This document shows positions 23,976 through 32,981 of a stretch of 64,000 nt of DNA, piece by piece (the stretch's first letter is position 1; each line of letters opens with the position of its first letter). A program made the translations under genes and the position numbers. Source of the DNA: Comamonas sp. GB3 AK4-5 (GTDB taxonomy: Bacteria > Pseudomonadota > Gammaproteobacteria > Burkholderiales > Burkholderiaceae_C); contig NZ_CP166730.1 in the NCBI RefSeq assembly GCF_041320665.1, positions 1,984,001 to 2,048,000 on the forward strand, written 5' to 3'. The notes under the pieces are model-generated. The model had not been told where the DNA came from. It worked only from the letters and a program-made list of their open reading frames with translations, and searched no databases.

Positions 23976-25283
23976 TCAGCCGCGTGCGGCCGTAGGGCGG
24001 CTGAGCCAGGACAGGGCAAAACAGACGATCAGCGTGGGCAGGGCCGCACCCCAATGGGGTTGCCAGTGGGCGATGGCGTGGTACAGCGCAATGCCGGACA
24101 ACCACAGGGCCACGGCGCTGCCATGCCAGGGGCGGGCCTGCTGCATCCAGGCGGTGGCGTTGTCGGCACGCAAGGCTGCGGGCAAAAAGGCCAGCCGCCC
24201 CAGGATGACGCCGAACATGGGCACGAACACCGAGCTGAGCGTCAGCAAAAAGGGCTCGATGCTGTGCATGGGCAGCACCAAGGCTAGGGCGGTGCACACC
24301 GCGGTCAGCAGCAGGCCCCAGCGGCGCACGCTCCACATGGGGAGCAGGCTGTGCAGCGACAGGCTGCCGGAATAGGTGTCGCCGTAAGCGTTGTCCACTT
24401 CGTCGAGCAGGATCAGGGTCAGCGCAATCAGGCCGCCCTGGGCCAGCAGCAAGGCGGTGAGCAGGTCTTGTGCCGGCAGCGTCAAGGCCACCAGCACGCC
24501 CAGGCCATAGCACCAGCAATTGGCCACGGCAAAGCCCAGCCAGGTGCCGCGCAGTGCGCCATTGCCACTCTTGCCGTGGCGGGCGTAGTCGGCCACCAGG
24601 GGCAGCCAGGAAATGGGCATGGCAATCACCAGGTCCATGGCCGACAGCCAGGACATGCCGCCGTCGCCGCGCCGCTGCCACAGGCTGTCCCAGCCGATGG
24701 TGCCGGCGCGGTCCACAAAATGCCAGCTCAGCCACAGCAGCGACAGCACCACCAGGGGCAGGGCGATGCGGGCGATCAGCTGGCGCACCAGCTTGACCAT
24801 GGAGCCGCTGATCATCAGGCCCACCACGCAGCCCCACAGCACGGTGGCGCCCAGGGTCCAGCCCTGGCCGGCCTGGCCGCTGATGGCCAGCGTGGCATCG
24901 CGCATCACCACCAGCTCGAAAGTGCCCCAGCCCATCAGCTGGATCAGATTGAGCGCAATCGGCAGCTTGGCAAAGTGGCTGCCGTAGACATGGTGCATCA
25001 GCGCCGCACTGCCCAGGCCGCTGTCACAACCTATCTTGGCTACCCAGCCCAGCAGGCCAGCGCCCACCAGCGAGCCCAGCACAATGGTCCACAGCGCCTC
25101 GCGCAGGCCCAGGGCTGGCACCAGATAGGCACCCACCTGCATCACCAAAAGGCCAACACCCAGGCTGAACCACAGCGCCGCATGGTCGCGCGTGGCAAAC
25201 ACGCGTTCAGTGGCTGCAACGGGCCGCAAGGCGGTGTTGGTTCCGCTGGCTGCCGCGTCGGAAGAAGAGGAGGAAGGTGACAT
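23976..25283 (-). CDS. cytX: NCS1-family permease, probable hydroxymethylpyrimidine transporter CytX
   Basis: 435-aa inner-membrane protein with about twelve helices, of the cytosine/purine/thiamine permease (NCS1) family. Recognisable stretches are MQVGAYLVPALGLREALWT, the first-helix region, LMGWGTFELVVMRDATLAI, and MPISWLPLVADYARH in the middle. The CodB-like fold alone leaves the substrate open. The TPP riboswitch in the leader (25384-25495) argues for import of the thiamine pyrimidine precursor HMP, as for CytX proteins in other proteobacteria. The start at 25283 has GGAG seven bases upstream. Confidence 0.85.
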   Translation of the reverse strand: MSPSSSSSDAAASGTNTALRPVAATERVFATRDHAALWFSLGVGLLVMQVGAYLVPALGLREALWTIVLGSLVGAGLLGWVAKIGCDSGLGSAALMHHVYGSHFAKLPIALNLIQLMGWGTFELVVMRDATLAISGQAGQGWTLGATVLWGCVVGLMISGSMVKLVRQLIARIALPLVVLSLLWLSWHFVDRAGTIGWDSLWQRRGDGGMSWLSAMDLVIAMPISWLPLVADYARHGKSGNGALRGTWLGFAVANCWCYGLGVLVALTLPAQDLLTALLLAQGGLIALTLILLDEVDNAYGDTYSGSLSLHSLLPMWSVRRWGLLLTAVCTALALVLPMHSIEPFLLTLSSVFVPMFGVILGRLAFLPAALRADNATAWMQQARPWHGSAVALWLSGIALYHAIAHWQPHWGAALPTLIVCFALSWLSRPTAARG

Positions 25284-25383
25284 GAATGCTCCGTAGCTAC
25301 GAAGCAGGGCGCGTGGCCAGCGGGTGCGGGGCGAAAGCCTGTGGCAAGAGGCCATGGCCCTGGGCTGGCACCGAGATGGTTCG

Positions 25384-25495
25384 GCTTCCCTGCGCGAGGA
25401 TGATCTCGGTACGCGCCACGGCAATCCGTGGTGCGCACAAACAGGTTCAAAGGGTGTGATCTCAGTCTGGGCTGGCGCCCGGACACCCCTAGCGT
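25384..25495 (-). ncRNA. TPP (THI-box) riboswitch
   Basis: On the minus strand, CTAGGGGTGTCCGG, then ACTGAGATCACACCCTTTGA with GAACCTG, a long variable P3 hairpin (CACCACGGATTGCCGTGGCG region), and the closing GATCATCCTCGCGCAGGGAA. These are the conserved thi-box blocks in correct order. The aptamer lies 100 bp upstream of the NCS1 permease start. No U-tract terminator is obvious before the start, so control may be at translation. Confidence 0.93.
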
Positions 25496-25786
25496 ATGCA
25501 GTCTTGCGGCTGCGGCGCAGATTGTAGGGCCGTGGCATTCTGGCCAGGCTTGTTGGGGGTGCTTGTATGCGGATCGCAGATTGATGGCTGTGAGCGCTGA
25601 ATGGGTCTAAATTTTGGCTACAATAGCGGTCTTGCTTGAGAGCGAATTCTTTGAGTCAACAGGCCAAAGAAAGCCGGCGCAGCCCTGTAAAGCCCCAGGT
25701 TGCGAAGGTGCTCAAAAAGCAGCTTCAAAAAATTGTCTGAATTTCGATTTAGCACTCATTTTTGTAGCATACAATCTAGTTTCTGT

Positions 25787-25863
25787 CGGAATGTAGCGCA
25801 GCCTGGTAGCGCACTTGCATGGGGTGCAAGGGGTCGCGAGTTCGAATCCCGCCATTCCGACCA
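25787..25863 (+). tRNA. tRNA-Pro (anticodon GGG)
   Basis: 77-nt cloverleaf with acceptor arms CGGAATG / CATTCCG, D-arm GCGCAGCCTGGTAGCGC, anticodon stem CTTGC / GCAAG around loop ATGGGGT (anticodon GGG), T-arm with GTTCGAATC, discriminator A and encoded CCA. A -10-like TACAAT lies about 12 bp upstream. Confidence 0.97.
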
Positions 25864-25875
25864 TTTATTCAGAGC

Positions 25876-25910
25876 AAAGGGCCAGCAAGCAATTGTTGGC
25901 CCTTTCTTGT
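25876..25910 (+). terminator. intrinsic terminator after tRNA-Pro
   Basis: Stem AAAGGGCCAGCAA / TTGTTGGCCCTTT with a GCAA loop and trailing TCTTGT, beginning 13 bases after the CCA end of the tRNA. Confidence 0.85.
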
Positions 25911-25986
25911 GTTCGAGACTTGATTTCTTTTTGTATTAAAGCGGCGGCGCACTGCTGACGCTTCACCCAACGGGTAGTGAATATTT

Positions 25987-26307
25987 ATGATCGAAGGTTT
26001 GATCGCAGGTCGCCTGACCGGAACGCCTGAAGAGCGTACAGACCGTTTTGGCAAGCTGTTCATGGTGGCACGCATGCGTGCCACGGCCAATGACGGCAGC
26101 AGCCTGTTTGTGAATGTGGTGGCATTCGACCCCGTGCCCTGCAACCAGCTGCGCGAGCTGGAAGAGGGTGATGCCGTGAGCCTGACCGGCCCCATGACGC
26201 CCAAGGTCTGGACCGACCGCCAGGGCGTGAACCACGCTGCTCTGGATGTGGTGGCCTACCGCGTGCTGGCCCTGCCGGTCAAGCAGGCGGTGATGGACTA
26301 CAACTAA
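25987..26307 (+). CDS. small single-stranded-DNA-binding-like OB-fold protein
   Basis: 106-aa cytoplasmic protein that resembles a minimal SSB/OB fold: MIEGLIAGRLTGTPEERTDR opens like the first SSB strand, MVARMRATANDGSSLFVNVV covers the second and third strands, and LEEGDAVSLTGPMTPKVWTD the fourth. It lacks the acidic C-terminal tail (DDDIPF-type) of true SSB, so it probably does not recruit replication partners. A stand-alone OB protein of this type is frequent in Comamonadaceae. Its role is not established. Confidence 0.7.
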   Translation: MIEGLIAGRLTGTPEERTDRFGKLFMVARMRATANDGSSLFVNVVAFDPVPCNQLRELEEGDAVSLTGPMTPKVWTDRQGVNHAALDVVAYRVLALPVKQAVMDYN

Positions 26308-26537
26308 GCGCCCCCTGGGCGACTGGCCACCAGGAGTGGCCTTGCTTCAGGCTTGGGGTCGCAGCCTTCAGTCACCTCGAGGGCGGAGCCTTTGCGGCGC
26401 GGCCGGCGTAGGCCCTTGCTGGTTTGCTTGCCGCTGTGCTTTATGCGCGTGGCTTCTTTGCATGCGCGAAAACCGTCTAAAGCGATGCACCGCCAGCGCG
26501 GTACATTGCGGCTTTCCCTTTTGCGAGAGAGTTTCCC

Positions 26538-27335
26538 TTGAATAAGCGCCATTTTTTCCGCCATGCACTGGCGGCCGCTGCCGTGGTGTCTCTGTCCCTG
26601 GCCGCCCAGGCGCAGGACAAGGTGATCAAGATCGGCGTGACGGCCGGGCCCCATGCCCAGCTGATGGACCAGGTCAAGAAAGTGGCCGAACGTGATGGTC
26701 TGAGGCTGCATGTGATCGAGTTCAGCGACTATGTGCAGCCCAATGCAGCCCTGGTGTCGGGCGATCTGGATGCCAACAGCTACCAGCACAAGCCCTATCT
26801 GGATGCCCAGATCAAGGACCGTGGCTACAAGCTGGTGAGCGTGGGCAATACCGTCAACTTCCCCATCGGCCTGTACTCCAAGAAGGTCAAGCGCCTGGAG
26901 GATCTGAAGTCGGGCGCCAAGTTCGGCATTCCCAACGACCCCACCAATGGCGGCCGTGTGCTGCTGCTGCTGCAGGACAAGGGTTTGATCAAGCTGAAGG
27001 CCCAGGCCGGCCTGAAGGCCACGCCGCTGGATGTGGTGGACAACCCCAGGAAGCTGCGTTTTGTGGAGTTGGATGCGGCCCAGCTGGCCCGGTCGCTGGA
27101 TGACCTGGATGCCTCGGCCATCAACACCAATTTCGCAATCTCGGCAGGCTTGAATCCCAAGACGGACGCCATCGCCATGGAGCGTGCCGACAACCCCTAT
27201 GTGAACATTCTGGTCACGCGCGAAGCCGATAAAAACCAGCCCTGGGTGGCCAAGCTGGTCAAGGCCTACCACTCGGATGAAATTCGCCAGTTCATCGACA
27301 AGGAATTCAAGGGCTCGGTGATGCCGGGCTTCTGA
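26538..27335 (+). CDS. metQ: MetQ/NlpA-type substrate-binding protein
   Basis: 265 aa starting at TTG with GAGAGAG upstream. Signal peptide cut after LAAQAQ; there is no lipobox cysteine, unlike E. coli MetQ, so it is a soluble periplasmic form. Family signatures are IKIGVTAGPHAQLMDQVKKV, SDYVQPNAALVSGDLDANSY with QHKPYL, and GAKFGIPNDPTNGGRVLLLL. It binds D/L-methionine in related systems. The MetN ATPase and MetI permease are not adjacent, so it is an orphan receptor here. Followed by a strong terminator at 27531. Confidence 0.9.
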   Translation: MNKRHFFRHALAAAAVVSLSLAAQAQDKVIKIGVTAGPHAQLMDQVKKVAERDGLRLHVIEFSDYVQPNAALVSGDLDANSYQHKPYLDAQIKDRGYKLVSVGNTVNFPIGLYSKKVKRLEDLKSGAKFGIPNDPTNGGRVLLLLQDKGLIKLKAQAGLKATPLDVVDNPRKLRFVELDAAQLARSLDDLDASAINTNFAISAGLNPKTDAIAMERADNPYVNILVTREADKNQPWVAKLVKAYHSDEIRQFIDKEFKGSVMPGF

Positions 27336-27530
27336 CGAGGGTGGCCTGGTGTCCTGAAGTAGAAGTTCGTTGAAAAATCCCCCGAATATCTTCGCCATGC
27401 CGTGTTGCCAATTCTTGCCATAGCTGCGGCTGCGGTTGGCGCCTTGCCTGGCGGTGATCTCGGGCGATTTTTGATGCCACGAACCTCCAACTTAGAACGC
27501 CAGGGCTGATTCTGGAATGGGGTCTGCGGC

Positions 27531-27568
27531 AAAAAGGCTGCGTTGGCATCTGCCACGCAGCCTTTTTT
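27531..27568 (+). terminator. intrinsic terminator downstream of metQ
   Basis: Stem AAAAAGGCTGCG / CGCAGCCTTTTTT around a 13-base loop. The rest of the 27336-27676 gap shows no gene. The stem also reads as a terminator on the minus strand for the gene at 27677-28042. Confidence 0.9.
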
Positions 27569-27676
27569 GCGCCCTGCCGCTTGCTATTGAAATCGTAGCT
27601 TCTGGAGCGCATCACCGCTGCATGAGCGGCGATAAACACTGAAAACCGGCGCAGCGCGAGCGCGGAATATATGGGT

Positions 27677-28042
27677 TCAGCGGCGCTTGGCCAGGCTGTC
27701 GTCGATGGCGTCGACGATGGCGATGCCAGTGGACTGCACGCCCGGCTTGTCAAAACCAGGGCCGGGGGTCACGCCGGGGTGGGCCAGCAGGCGGGCGCGG
27801 ATTTGCTGGGCCTGGGTGAACTCGACCGGCATGGGCGGCGCAGGCTTGGGCGCGGTGTAGTGCAGATAGGCGTCGTTCAGGCGCTGCTGGCTGCGCATTT
27901 CCTCTTGGGCATCCCAGCGGCTGGTCAAGAAATAGCCTGCGGCGAACATGCACAGCACGGCGACCACGGTGATGCTGAGCAGGGTCAGCACCCAGTTTTC
28001 GTCACTGGCGCGGCGGGGTTTGTTGGCGATGTATTGCGGCAT
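27677..28042 (-). CDS. single-pass membrane protein of unknown function
   Basis: 121 aa starting MPQYIANKPRRASDENWVLT. One transmembrane helix (about 17-41; LLSITVVAVLCMFAAGYFLT) precedes a periplasmic-side segment with TAPKPAPPMPVEFTQAQQIR. The N-terminus is short and basic. I do not recognise a family. The start is taken at the ATG that opens the conserved-looking hydrophobic segment; 39 upstream codons are in frame but atypical. Single-gene unit ending at the shared terminator. Confidence 0.65.
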   Translation of the reverse strand: MPQYIANKPRRASDENWVLTLLSITVVAVLCMFAAGYFLTSRWDAQEEMRSQQRLNDAYLHYTAPKPAPPMPVEFTQAQQIRARLLAHPGVTPGPGFDKPGVQSTGIAIVDAIDDSLAKRR

Positions 28043-28552
28043 ACCTGGGGCTTTTCGGCACAAAGGCCAGAAACTTGATGCGATCTTACCTGTGAGGGTG
28101 GGAGAGACGTTGGGTGGGCCTGTGCTGTGGGTGGGCATGCCTGGAGCAGGCGCTCGCATGGCCGGCGTTGGACCGCGTGCATGTTGGGGGTGCGCGTGGT
28201 GTCAAGTGGGCGTGTGCGGCATCGTGCTTGGCGATGGTGGGGCCGGTCATTGCGGTGGATTGCGCTACTGGCTGCATGGCGCTTCATGGCGTCGGTGCGA
28301 GTATTGGCGTCTTTTGTTTCAGATATATGTCCTGTTGCCGCCCGTTGGCGCATTTTTTCTGCGTTTTTTCGGCCGGCGGCATGAGCCGGTCTGCCATGTC
28401 GAAACGGCATGGTGCGCTGGCCGCCATGTCACAGGGCCACTGCGGGGCTGTGCAGGCGCCGGCGCAGCCAGCTGCGCTCCCTAGAATTCCTGCAGCGGTA
28501 TGCCGAGTCGGATGCCGGTTCTTCAATTTTTGGACAGACACGGGGATTTCTT
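28043..28552. other. long leader before the TRAP operon, no gene recognised
   Basis: About 510 bp between divergent genes. Open frames in it have no ribosome-binding sites and give Arg/Cys-rich nonsense. It must hold the promoter of the TRAP operon. T-rich tracts near 28313-28372 are the only promoter-like stretches. No known riboswitch motif is seen. Confidence 0.5.
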
Positions 28553-29539
28553 ATGAGCATGTTCCGACGCTCCTTTATTGCAGCCTGCGCAGGCGCCAGC
28601 CTGGTGGCTGCAGCCGGCTCGGCCCTGGCCGCAGGCAAGGAAGTGAAGCTGGGCTACGCCCTGGCGCAAAACTCGCATTACGGTGCGGGCGCCAATGGCT
28701 GGTCGCAGGCCATCGACAAGTCGCTGGCCGGCAAGTTCAGCTTCAAGCAGTTCCCCTCCAGCGCCCTGGGTGGCGAGCGTGAGCTGATTGAGGGCCTGCA
28801 GCTGGGCACGGTGGAGGCGGCTATTGTTTCCACTGGCGCACTGAGCAACTTTGTCAGCGACGTGGGTGTGGTGGACGTGCCTTTTCTGTTCCGCGACACG
28901 GCGCACGCCCGCGCCGTGCTGGATGGCAAGTTCGGCCAGGACCTGCTGGCCAAGTTCCAGCAGCGCGGCCTGATCGCGCTGGCCTGGGGCGAGCAGGGAT
29001 TTCGCCACCTGACCAACAACAAGCACGCGGTGAAAACCGTGGCCGACATGAAGGGCCTGAAGATCCGTGTGACCGAGAACCCGGTGCACATCACCGCCTT
29101 CCGCACCCTGGGTGCATCGCCCACGCCCATGAGCTGGCCCGAGGTGGTCAGCGCCCTGCAGCAGGGCACCATCGATGGCCAGGAGAACCCGGTGTCGGTG
29201 CTGGCCTCCACCAAGCTGTGGGAGGTGCAAAAGCACCTTACACTGACCGCTCACGTGTATGCACCTGTGGTCTTTCTGGTGTCGCCCAGCTTCTGGGCCA
29301 GCCTGAGCGACGCTGAAAAAGCGGCCTTTACCCAAGGCGCCAAGGCGGGTGCAAATGCTTCGCGGGTCTTTGTGGACACCGTGGAGAAAAAGGGCGTGGA
29401 AGAGGCCAAAAGCCACGGCATGCAGGTCGTCGACAAGGTGGATCAGGGGGCTTTCCGTGCCGCCCTGGAGCCTGCTTACAAGCAGTACGCCAAGAAGTTC
29501 GGCCAACAGACGCTGGACGCCATTGCCAACGTGAAGTGA
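28553..29539 (+). CDS. dctP: TRAP transporter substrate-binding protein (DctP family), copy 1
   Basis: 328-aa periplasmic receptor for a carboxylate-type solute. Signal peptide MSMFRRSFIAACAGASLVAA cut after SALAA. Family marks are SSALGGERELIEGLQLGTVE, the substrate-carboxylate arginine in GLKIRVTENPVH, and SWPEVVSALQQGTIDGQENP. Very close paralogue of the product of 31860-32846. The four genes 28553-32846 are receptor, small permease, large permease and second receptor. GGGGA lies upstream of the start. Confidence 0.92.
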   Translation: MSMFRRSFIAACAGASLVAAAGSALAAGKEVKLGYALAQNSHYGAGANGWSQAIDKSLAGKFSFKQFPSSALGGERELIEGLQLGTVEAAIVSTGALSNFVSDVGVVDVPFLFRDTAHARAVLDGKFGQDLLAKFQQRGLIALAWGEQGFRHLTNNKHAVKTVADMKGLKIRVTENPVHITAFRTLGASPTPMSWPEVVSALQQGTIDGQENPVSVLASTKLWEVQKHLTLTAHVYAPVVFLVSPSFWASLSDAEKAAFTQGAKAGANASRVFVDTVEKKGVEEAKSHGMQVVDKVDQGAFRAALEPAYKQYAKKFGQQTLDAIANVK

Positions 29540-29745
29540 GTCGCGCGCGAATTGCATAGCTGCTTGCGGGCCCGCCATTTCCTGTGGAGGAGGGCGGGCC
29601 GCATGCCATGATGCAGCGCGCGTTTTTGTGTCGGGTGGCGACCGCTTTCAGGCGCTTGCTCCGGCTTGCTTTGATTCCTCCCTACGACGGAGCGGCGTGC
29701 TCTGTGTGGTGGCCCTGGTGGCCTCTGCCAACGCCGTGACTGCTT

Positions 29746-30261
29746 ATGCTCAATCGCATTGAAAAAAGCCTGGTGGCAGTGAACCGCTGGCTGCTGATTC
29801 TTCTGTTGCTGGCCATGGCCAGCATCATCTTCACCAACGTGGTGCTGCGCTACACCACGGGCGACTCCATCATCTGGGCCGAGGAAGTCTCCCGCCACAT
29901 GATGATCTGGGTGGCCTTTTTAGGCGCCGGCCTGGCGCTGCGCTTTGGTGGCCATGTGGCCATCGACAATCTGCACCGCGCCGTGAACACCGGCACGGCG
30001 CGCGCTTTGCGCGTGCTGGTGGTGCTGGGGCTGTCGCTGTTCTTCATCTTCATGACCGTGGCCTCCAGCGACTATGTGTGGCGCACCCGCTTTCAAAGCA
30101 CGGCGGCCACGGACATTCCCATCTCCTTTATCTATGCAGCCATGCCTGTGGGCTTTGTGCTGATGCTGGTCCACCTGCTGTTCATTGCGCGCGGCTATAT
30201 CGCGGATGGTTCCTACAAGGACTCCGACGAAATCGACGGCGAAGCCGCCGGTTCGCTGTAA
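29746..30261 (+). CDS. dctQ: TRAP transporter small permease (DctQ family)
   Basis: 171-aa inner-membrane protein with four helices (about 15-36, 52-72, 88-110 and 130-152). DctQ landmarks are the N-terminal LNRIEKSLVAVNRWLLILLL and the central WAEEVSRHMMIWVAFLGAGL. It pairs with DctM to form the membrane part of the secondary transporter. The 206-bp gap after dctP is larger than usual for an operon. It lies 28 bp before dctM. Confidence 0.92.
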   Translation: MLNRIEKSLVAVNRWLLILLLLAMASIIFTNVVLRYTTGDSIIWAEEVSRHMMIWVAFLGAGLALRFGGHVAIDNLHRAVNTGTARALRVLVVLGLSLFFIFMTVASSDYVWRTRFQSTAATDIPISFIYAAMPVGFVLMLVHLLFIARGYIADGSYKDSDEIDGEAAGSL

Positions 30262-30289
30262 ACCAAGGTCCCGAGAAAGAAAACACACC

Positions 30290-31573
30290 ATGGCTTTGAC
30301 CTTGTTTCTTTGCATCGTGCTGCTGATGGCCCTGGGCTTTCCCGTGGCCTTTGCGTTGGCGATTTCTTCCGCTATCGCCATTTTTGTGGGTGGCAAATAC
30401 CCGCAACTGGTGGTGTTCAAGGAAATGTTCACCGGCATCGACAGCTTTCCGCTGATGGCCGTGCCCTTCTTCATCTTTGCGGCCGAGCTGATGTCCGGCG
30501 GTGCGCTCACCCATGTGCTGCTGCGCTTTGCGGCCCAGTTTGTGGGCCATCTGCGCGGCGGCCTGGGCTATGCCAATGTGGGCTCGTCGGTGCTGTTTGC
30601 TGGTATCTCGGGCTCTGCCCTGGCAGACGCTGCCGGCCCCGGCGCCATGATGGTGAAGATGATGGAAAAAGCCGGCTACGACCGGCCGTACTCGGCTGCG
30701 CTGTCGGCCAATGCCGCCATCATCGGCCCCATTATTCCGCCCTCGATCAGCATGATCATCTATGCCCTGCAGGATGAGAACGTGTCCGTGGGCGGCCTGT
30801 TCATTGCCGGCTTTATCCCCGGTCTGCTGATTGCCGCCGCGCTGTGCGTGGTGAACTGGTGGGTGAGCAAAAAGCGCAATTACCGCTCCACCGAGGTGCG
30901 CCCCTCGGGCCGCGAGATGCTGATCAACACCATCAAGGCCTTGCCGGCCTTGGGTCTGGTGGCGCTCATCATTGTGGGTATCCGCTTTGGTGTCTTCACG
31001 CCCACCGAGGCCTCGGTGGTGGCCGTGGTCTATGCCTTTGTCTGCGGCAAATGGGTGTATCGCACGCTGCGCTGGGATGCAATCCCTGCCATTACCTCGC
31101 GCTCGGCCTTGCTCACCGCTTCGGTGTTGCTGGTGATGGCGGCCTCTCAGCCCTTTGCCTGGATTCTGACGGTGGAGGGCATTCCGCAGTACATGTCCGA
31201 GCTCATCATCAGCTGGGAGCTGTCGCCCATCATGTTCCTGCTGGCGGTGAACGTGCTGCTGCTCTTGTTCGGCATCTTCATGGAGCCGCTGCCCGGCATC
31301 ATGATCTTGGTGCCCATCCTGGCGCCCATCTCCTTTGCCCTGGGTATTGATCCCATCCAATTCGCCATGGTGGTGGTAGTCAATCTGACGCTGGGCATGA
31401 TCACGCCGCCGGTGGGTGGGTTGTTGTTTGTGACCTGTGTGGCCACCAAGACCACCATCACCGAGCTGACGCGGGAGCTGCCTCCGTTCCTGGTGGCGCA
31501 GTTCGTGGTGCTGATGCTGCTGACCTTTGTGCCGGCGCTGTCGACCTGGCTGCCGCATGCACTGGGGTTCTGA
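30290..31573 (+). CDS. dctM: TRAP transporter large permease (DctM family)
   Basis: 427-aa sodium-driven permease subunit with about twelve helices. Family signatures are MALGFPVAFALAISSAIAIF at the start, SGSALADAAGPGAMMVKMM, ANAAIIGPIIPPSISMIIY, and FGIFMEPLPGIMILVPILAP with the following GMITPPVGGLLFV. Together with DctQ and one of the two DctP receptors it takes up a carboxylate-bearing solute. Repeat copy 3 follows directly after the stop. Confidence 0.95.
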   Translation: MALTLFLCIVLLMALGFPVAFALAISSAIAIFVGGKYPQLVVFKEMFTGIDSFPLMAVPFFIFAAELMSGGALTHVLLRFAAQFVGHLRGGLGYANVGSSVLFAGISGSALADAAGPGAMMVKMMEKAGYDRPYSAALSANAAIIGPIIPPSISMIIYALQDENVSVGGLFIAGFIPGLLIAAALCVVNWWVSKKRNYRSTEVRPSGREMLINTIKALPALGLVALIIVGIRFGVFTPTEASVVAVVYAFVCGKWVYRTLRWDAIPAITSRSALLTASVLLVMAASQPFAWILTVEGIPQYMSELIISWELSPIMFLLAVNVLLLLFGIFMEPLPGIMILVPILAPISFALGIDPIQFAMVVVVNLTLGMITPPVGGLLFVTCVATKTTITELTRELPPFLVAQFVVLMLLTFVPALSTWLPHALGF

Positions 31574-31574
31574 C

Positions 31575-31690
31575 ACCCCCTGAGCCGCTTCGCGTCTTCC
31601 CCCTCTCTATCGCTGCGCGATGGAGGGGGACGGCACCAGCGCGGCGGGGCGGCCCTTGCGCGGTGCCCTGGCATGGGGCGCGCCAGTTGC
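31575..31690 (-). repeat. dispersed intergenic repeat, copy 3 (inverted)
   Basis: Module B in opposite orientation: CCCCCTGAGCCGC first, then TTCCCCCTC facing GAGGGGGACGG, and GGCGGGGCGGCCCTTGCG. It begins one base after the dctM stop. Confidence 0.75.
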
Positions 31691-31742
31691 ATAGGGCAGG
31701 GCAGAAGTCCACAGCACCCTGCGTGACTGAATCAAAAGCTTT

Positions 31743-31759
31743 GCTCTTTTAAGAAGAGC
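31743..31759. promoter_or_regulatory. inverted repeat before the second TRAP receptor gene
   Basis: GCTCTT-TTAAG-AAGAGC is followed 11 bases later by TATAGT, a good -10 element. The repeat therefore overlaps the likely -35 region and could be an operator. The second dctP may thus have its own promoter 85-100 bp before its start. Confidence 0.45.
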
Positions 31760-31859
31760 GTGCTGTGCTTATATAGTCTGCGTTTCAGGCAGAAAAACCA
31801 TCCATGGCTGCGGCAGGCATGCTGCGGCTGCATCCCATACCAACAAGGAGACTTTCCCC

Positions 31860-32846
31860 ATGCACATCATTCGCCGCACTTTCATGGCCACTTCGGCCGC
31901 CGCCCTGTTGGGTCTGGGCAGCCTGAGCGCTGCCGCCGCCGGCAAAGAGGTCAAGATCGGCTATGCCCTGGCCCAGCAGTCGCATTTTGGCGCTGCGGCC
32001 CTGGGCTGGTCGGGTTCCGTGGAGAAGGCCACGGGCAATGCTTTTCAGTTCAAGCATTTCCCCTCCAGCGCCCTGGGCGGTGAGCGCGAGTTGATCGAGG
32101 GTCTGCAGCTGGGCACGGTGGAAGCCGCCGTGGTGTCCACCGGCGCTCTGAGCAATTTTGTGGGCGATGTGGGCGTGGTGGACATTCCCTTTCTGTTCCG
32201 CGATCTGGGCCATGCCCGCGCGGTGCTGGATGGCAAGTTCGGCCAGGACCTGCTGGCCAAGTTCCAGCAGCGCGGCCTGATCGCGCTGGCCTGGGGTGAG
32301 CAGGGCTTTCGCCATCTGAGCAACAACAAGCATGCGGTGAAAACCGTGGCCGATATGAAGGGCCTGAAGATTCGCGTGACCGAGAACCCGGTGCATATTG
32401 CGGCCTTCCGCGCCCTGGGTGCTTCGCCCACGCCCATGAGCTGGCCCGAGGTGGTCAGCGCGCTGCAGCAGGGCACCATCGACGGCCAGGAGAACCCGAT
32501 TTCGGTGCTGACCTCGGCCAAGCTGTGGGAGGTGCAAAAGCATTTGACGCTGACGGCCCATGTCTATGCACCCATGGTGCTGCTGGTCTCGCCCAGCTTC
32601 TGGGGCAGCCTGAATGCCCAGCAAAAGACGGCCTTTACCGAAGGCGCCAAAGTGGGTGGAAAGGCCTCACGCAGCTTTGTGGATGAGGTCGAGAAAAAAG
32701 GCGTGGAAGATGCGCGCAAGCACGGCATGACCGTGGTGGATAGCGTGGACCGTGCGGCCTTCCGCAAGGCCCTGGACAAGCCCTATGAGCAGTTCGCCAA
32801 GAAGTTCGGCCAGAAGACGCTGGACGATATCGCCGCCACCAAGTAA
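31860..32846 (+). CDS. dctP: TRAP transporter substrate-binding protein (DctP family), copy 2
   Basis: 328 aa, the same length as copy 1. Signal peptide MHIIRRTFMATSAAALLGLG cut after SAAAA. The central 150 residues are almost unchanged from copy 1 (for example QDLLAKFQQRGLIALAWGEQ and the GLKIRVTENPVH ligand arginine), while the signal, residues 30-55 and the C-terminal 70 residues differ. This pattern suggests a tandem duplication with gene conversion or strong selection on the binding core. Own promoter and terminator (32894) suggest separate control. Confidence 0.92.
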   Translation: MHIIRRTFMATSAAALLGLGSLSAAAAGKEVKIGYALAQQSHFGAAALGWSGSVEKATGNAFQFKHFPSSALGGERELIEGLQLGTVEAAVVSTGALSNFVGDVGVVDIPFLFRDLGHARAVLDGKFGQDLLAKFQQRGLIALAWGEQGFRHLSNNKHAVKTVADMKGLKIRVTENPVHIAAFRALGASPTPMSWPEVVSALQQGTIDGQENPISVLTSAKLWEVQKHLTLTAHVYAPMVLLVSPSFWGSLNAQQKTAFTEGAKVGGKASRSFVDEVEKKGVEDARKHGMTVVDSVDRAAFRKALDKPYEQFAKKFGQKTLDDIAATK

Positions 32847-32893
32847 TCCCCGTGGCGGGCGGCTGCTGCTGTTGCCGCCATGGATACTGCCCC

Positions 32894-32918
32894 AGGCCTG
32901 CCTTGTGCAGGCCTTTTT
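32894..32918 (+). terminator. intrinsic terminator after second dctP
   Basis: Stem GGCCTGC / GCAGGCC with a five-base loop and TTTTT, 48 bp after the stop. It separates the TRAP genes from the hydrolase transcript. Confidence 0.88.
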
Positions 32919-32981
32919 CATGCCCTGTTTTTATGGTGTGTATCAAAAAAGAAGAGGGTGATTCTCTTTGGAGATGGCATT

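Noticed and set aside
25614..25796. Short frame before tRNA-Pro
   Set aside because: No ribosome-binding site or similarity, and it overlaps the tRNA promoter and the first bases of the tRNA.
28114..28782. Plus-strand frame running into the first dctP
   Set aside because: Composition is atypical, it overlaps the receptor gene in another frame, and it has no start signal.
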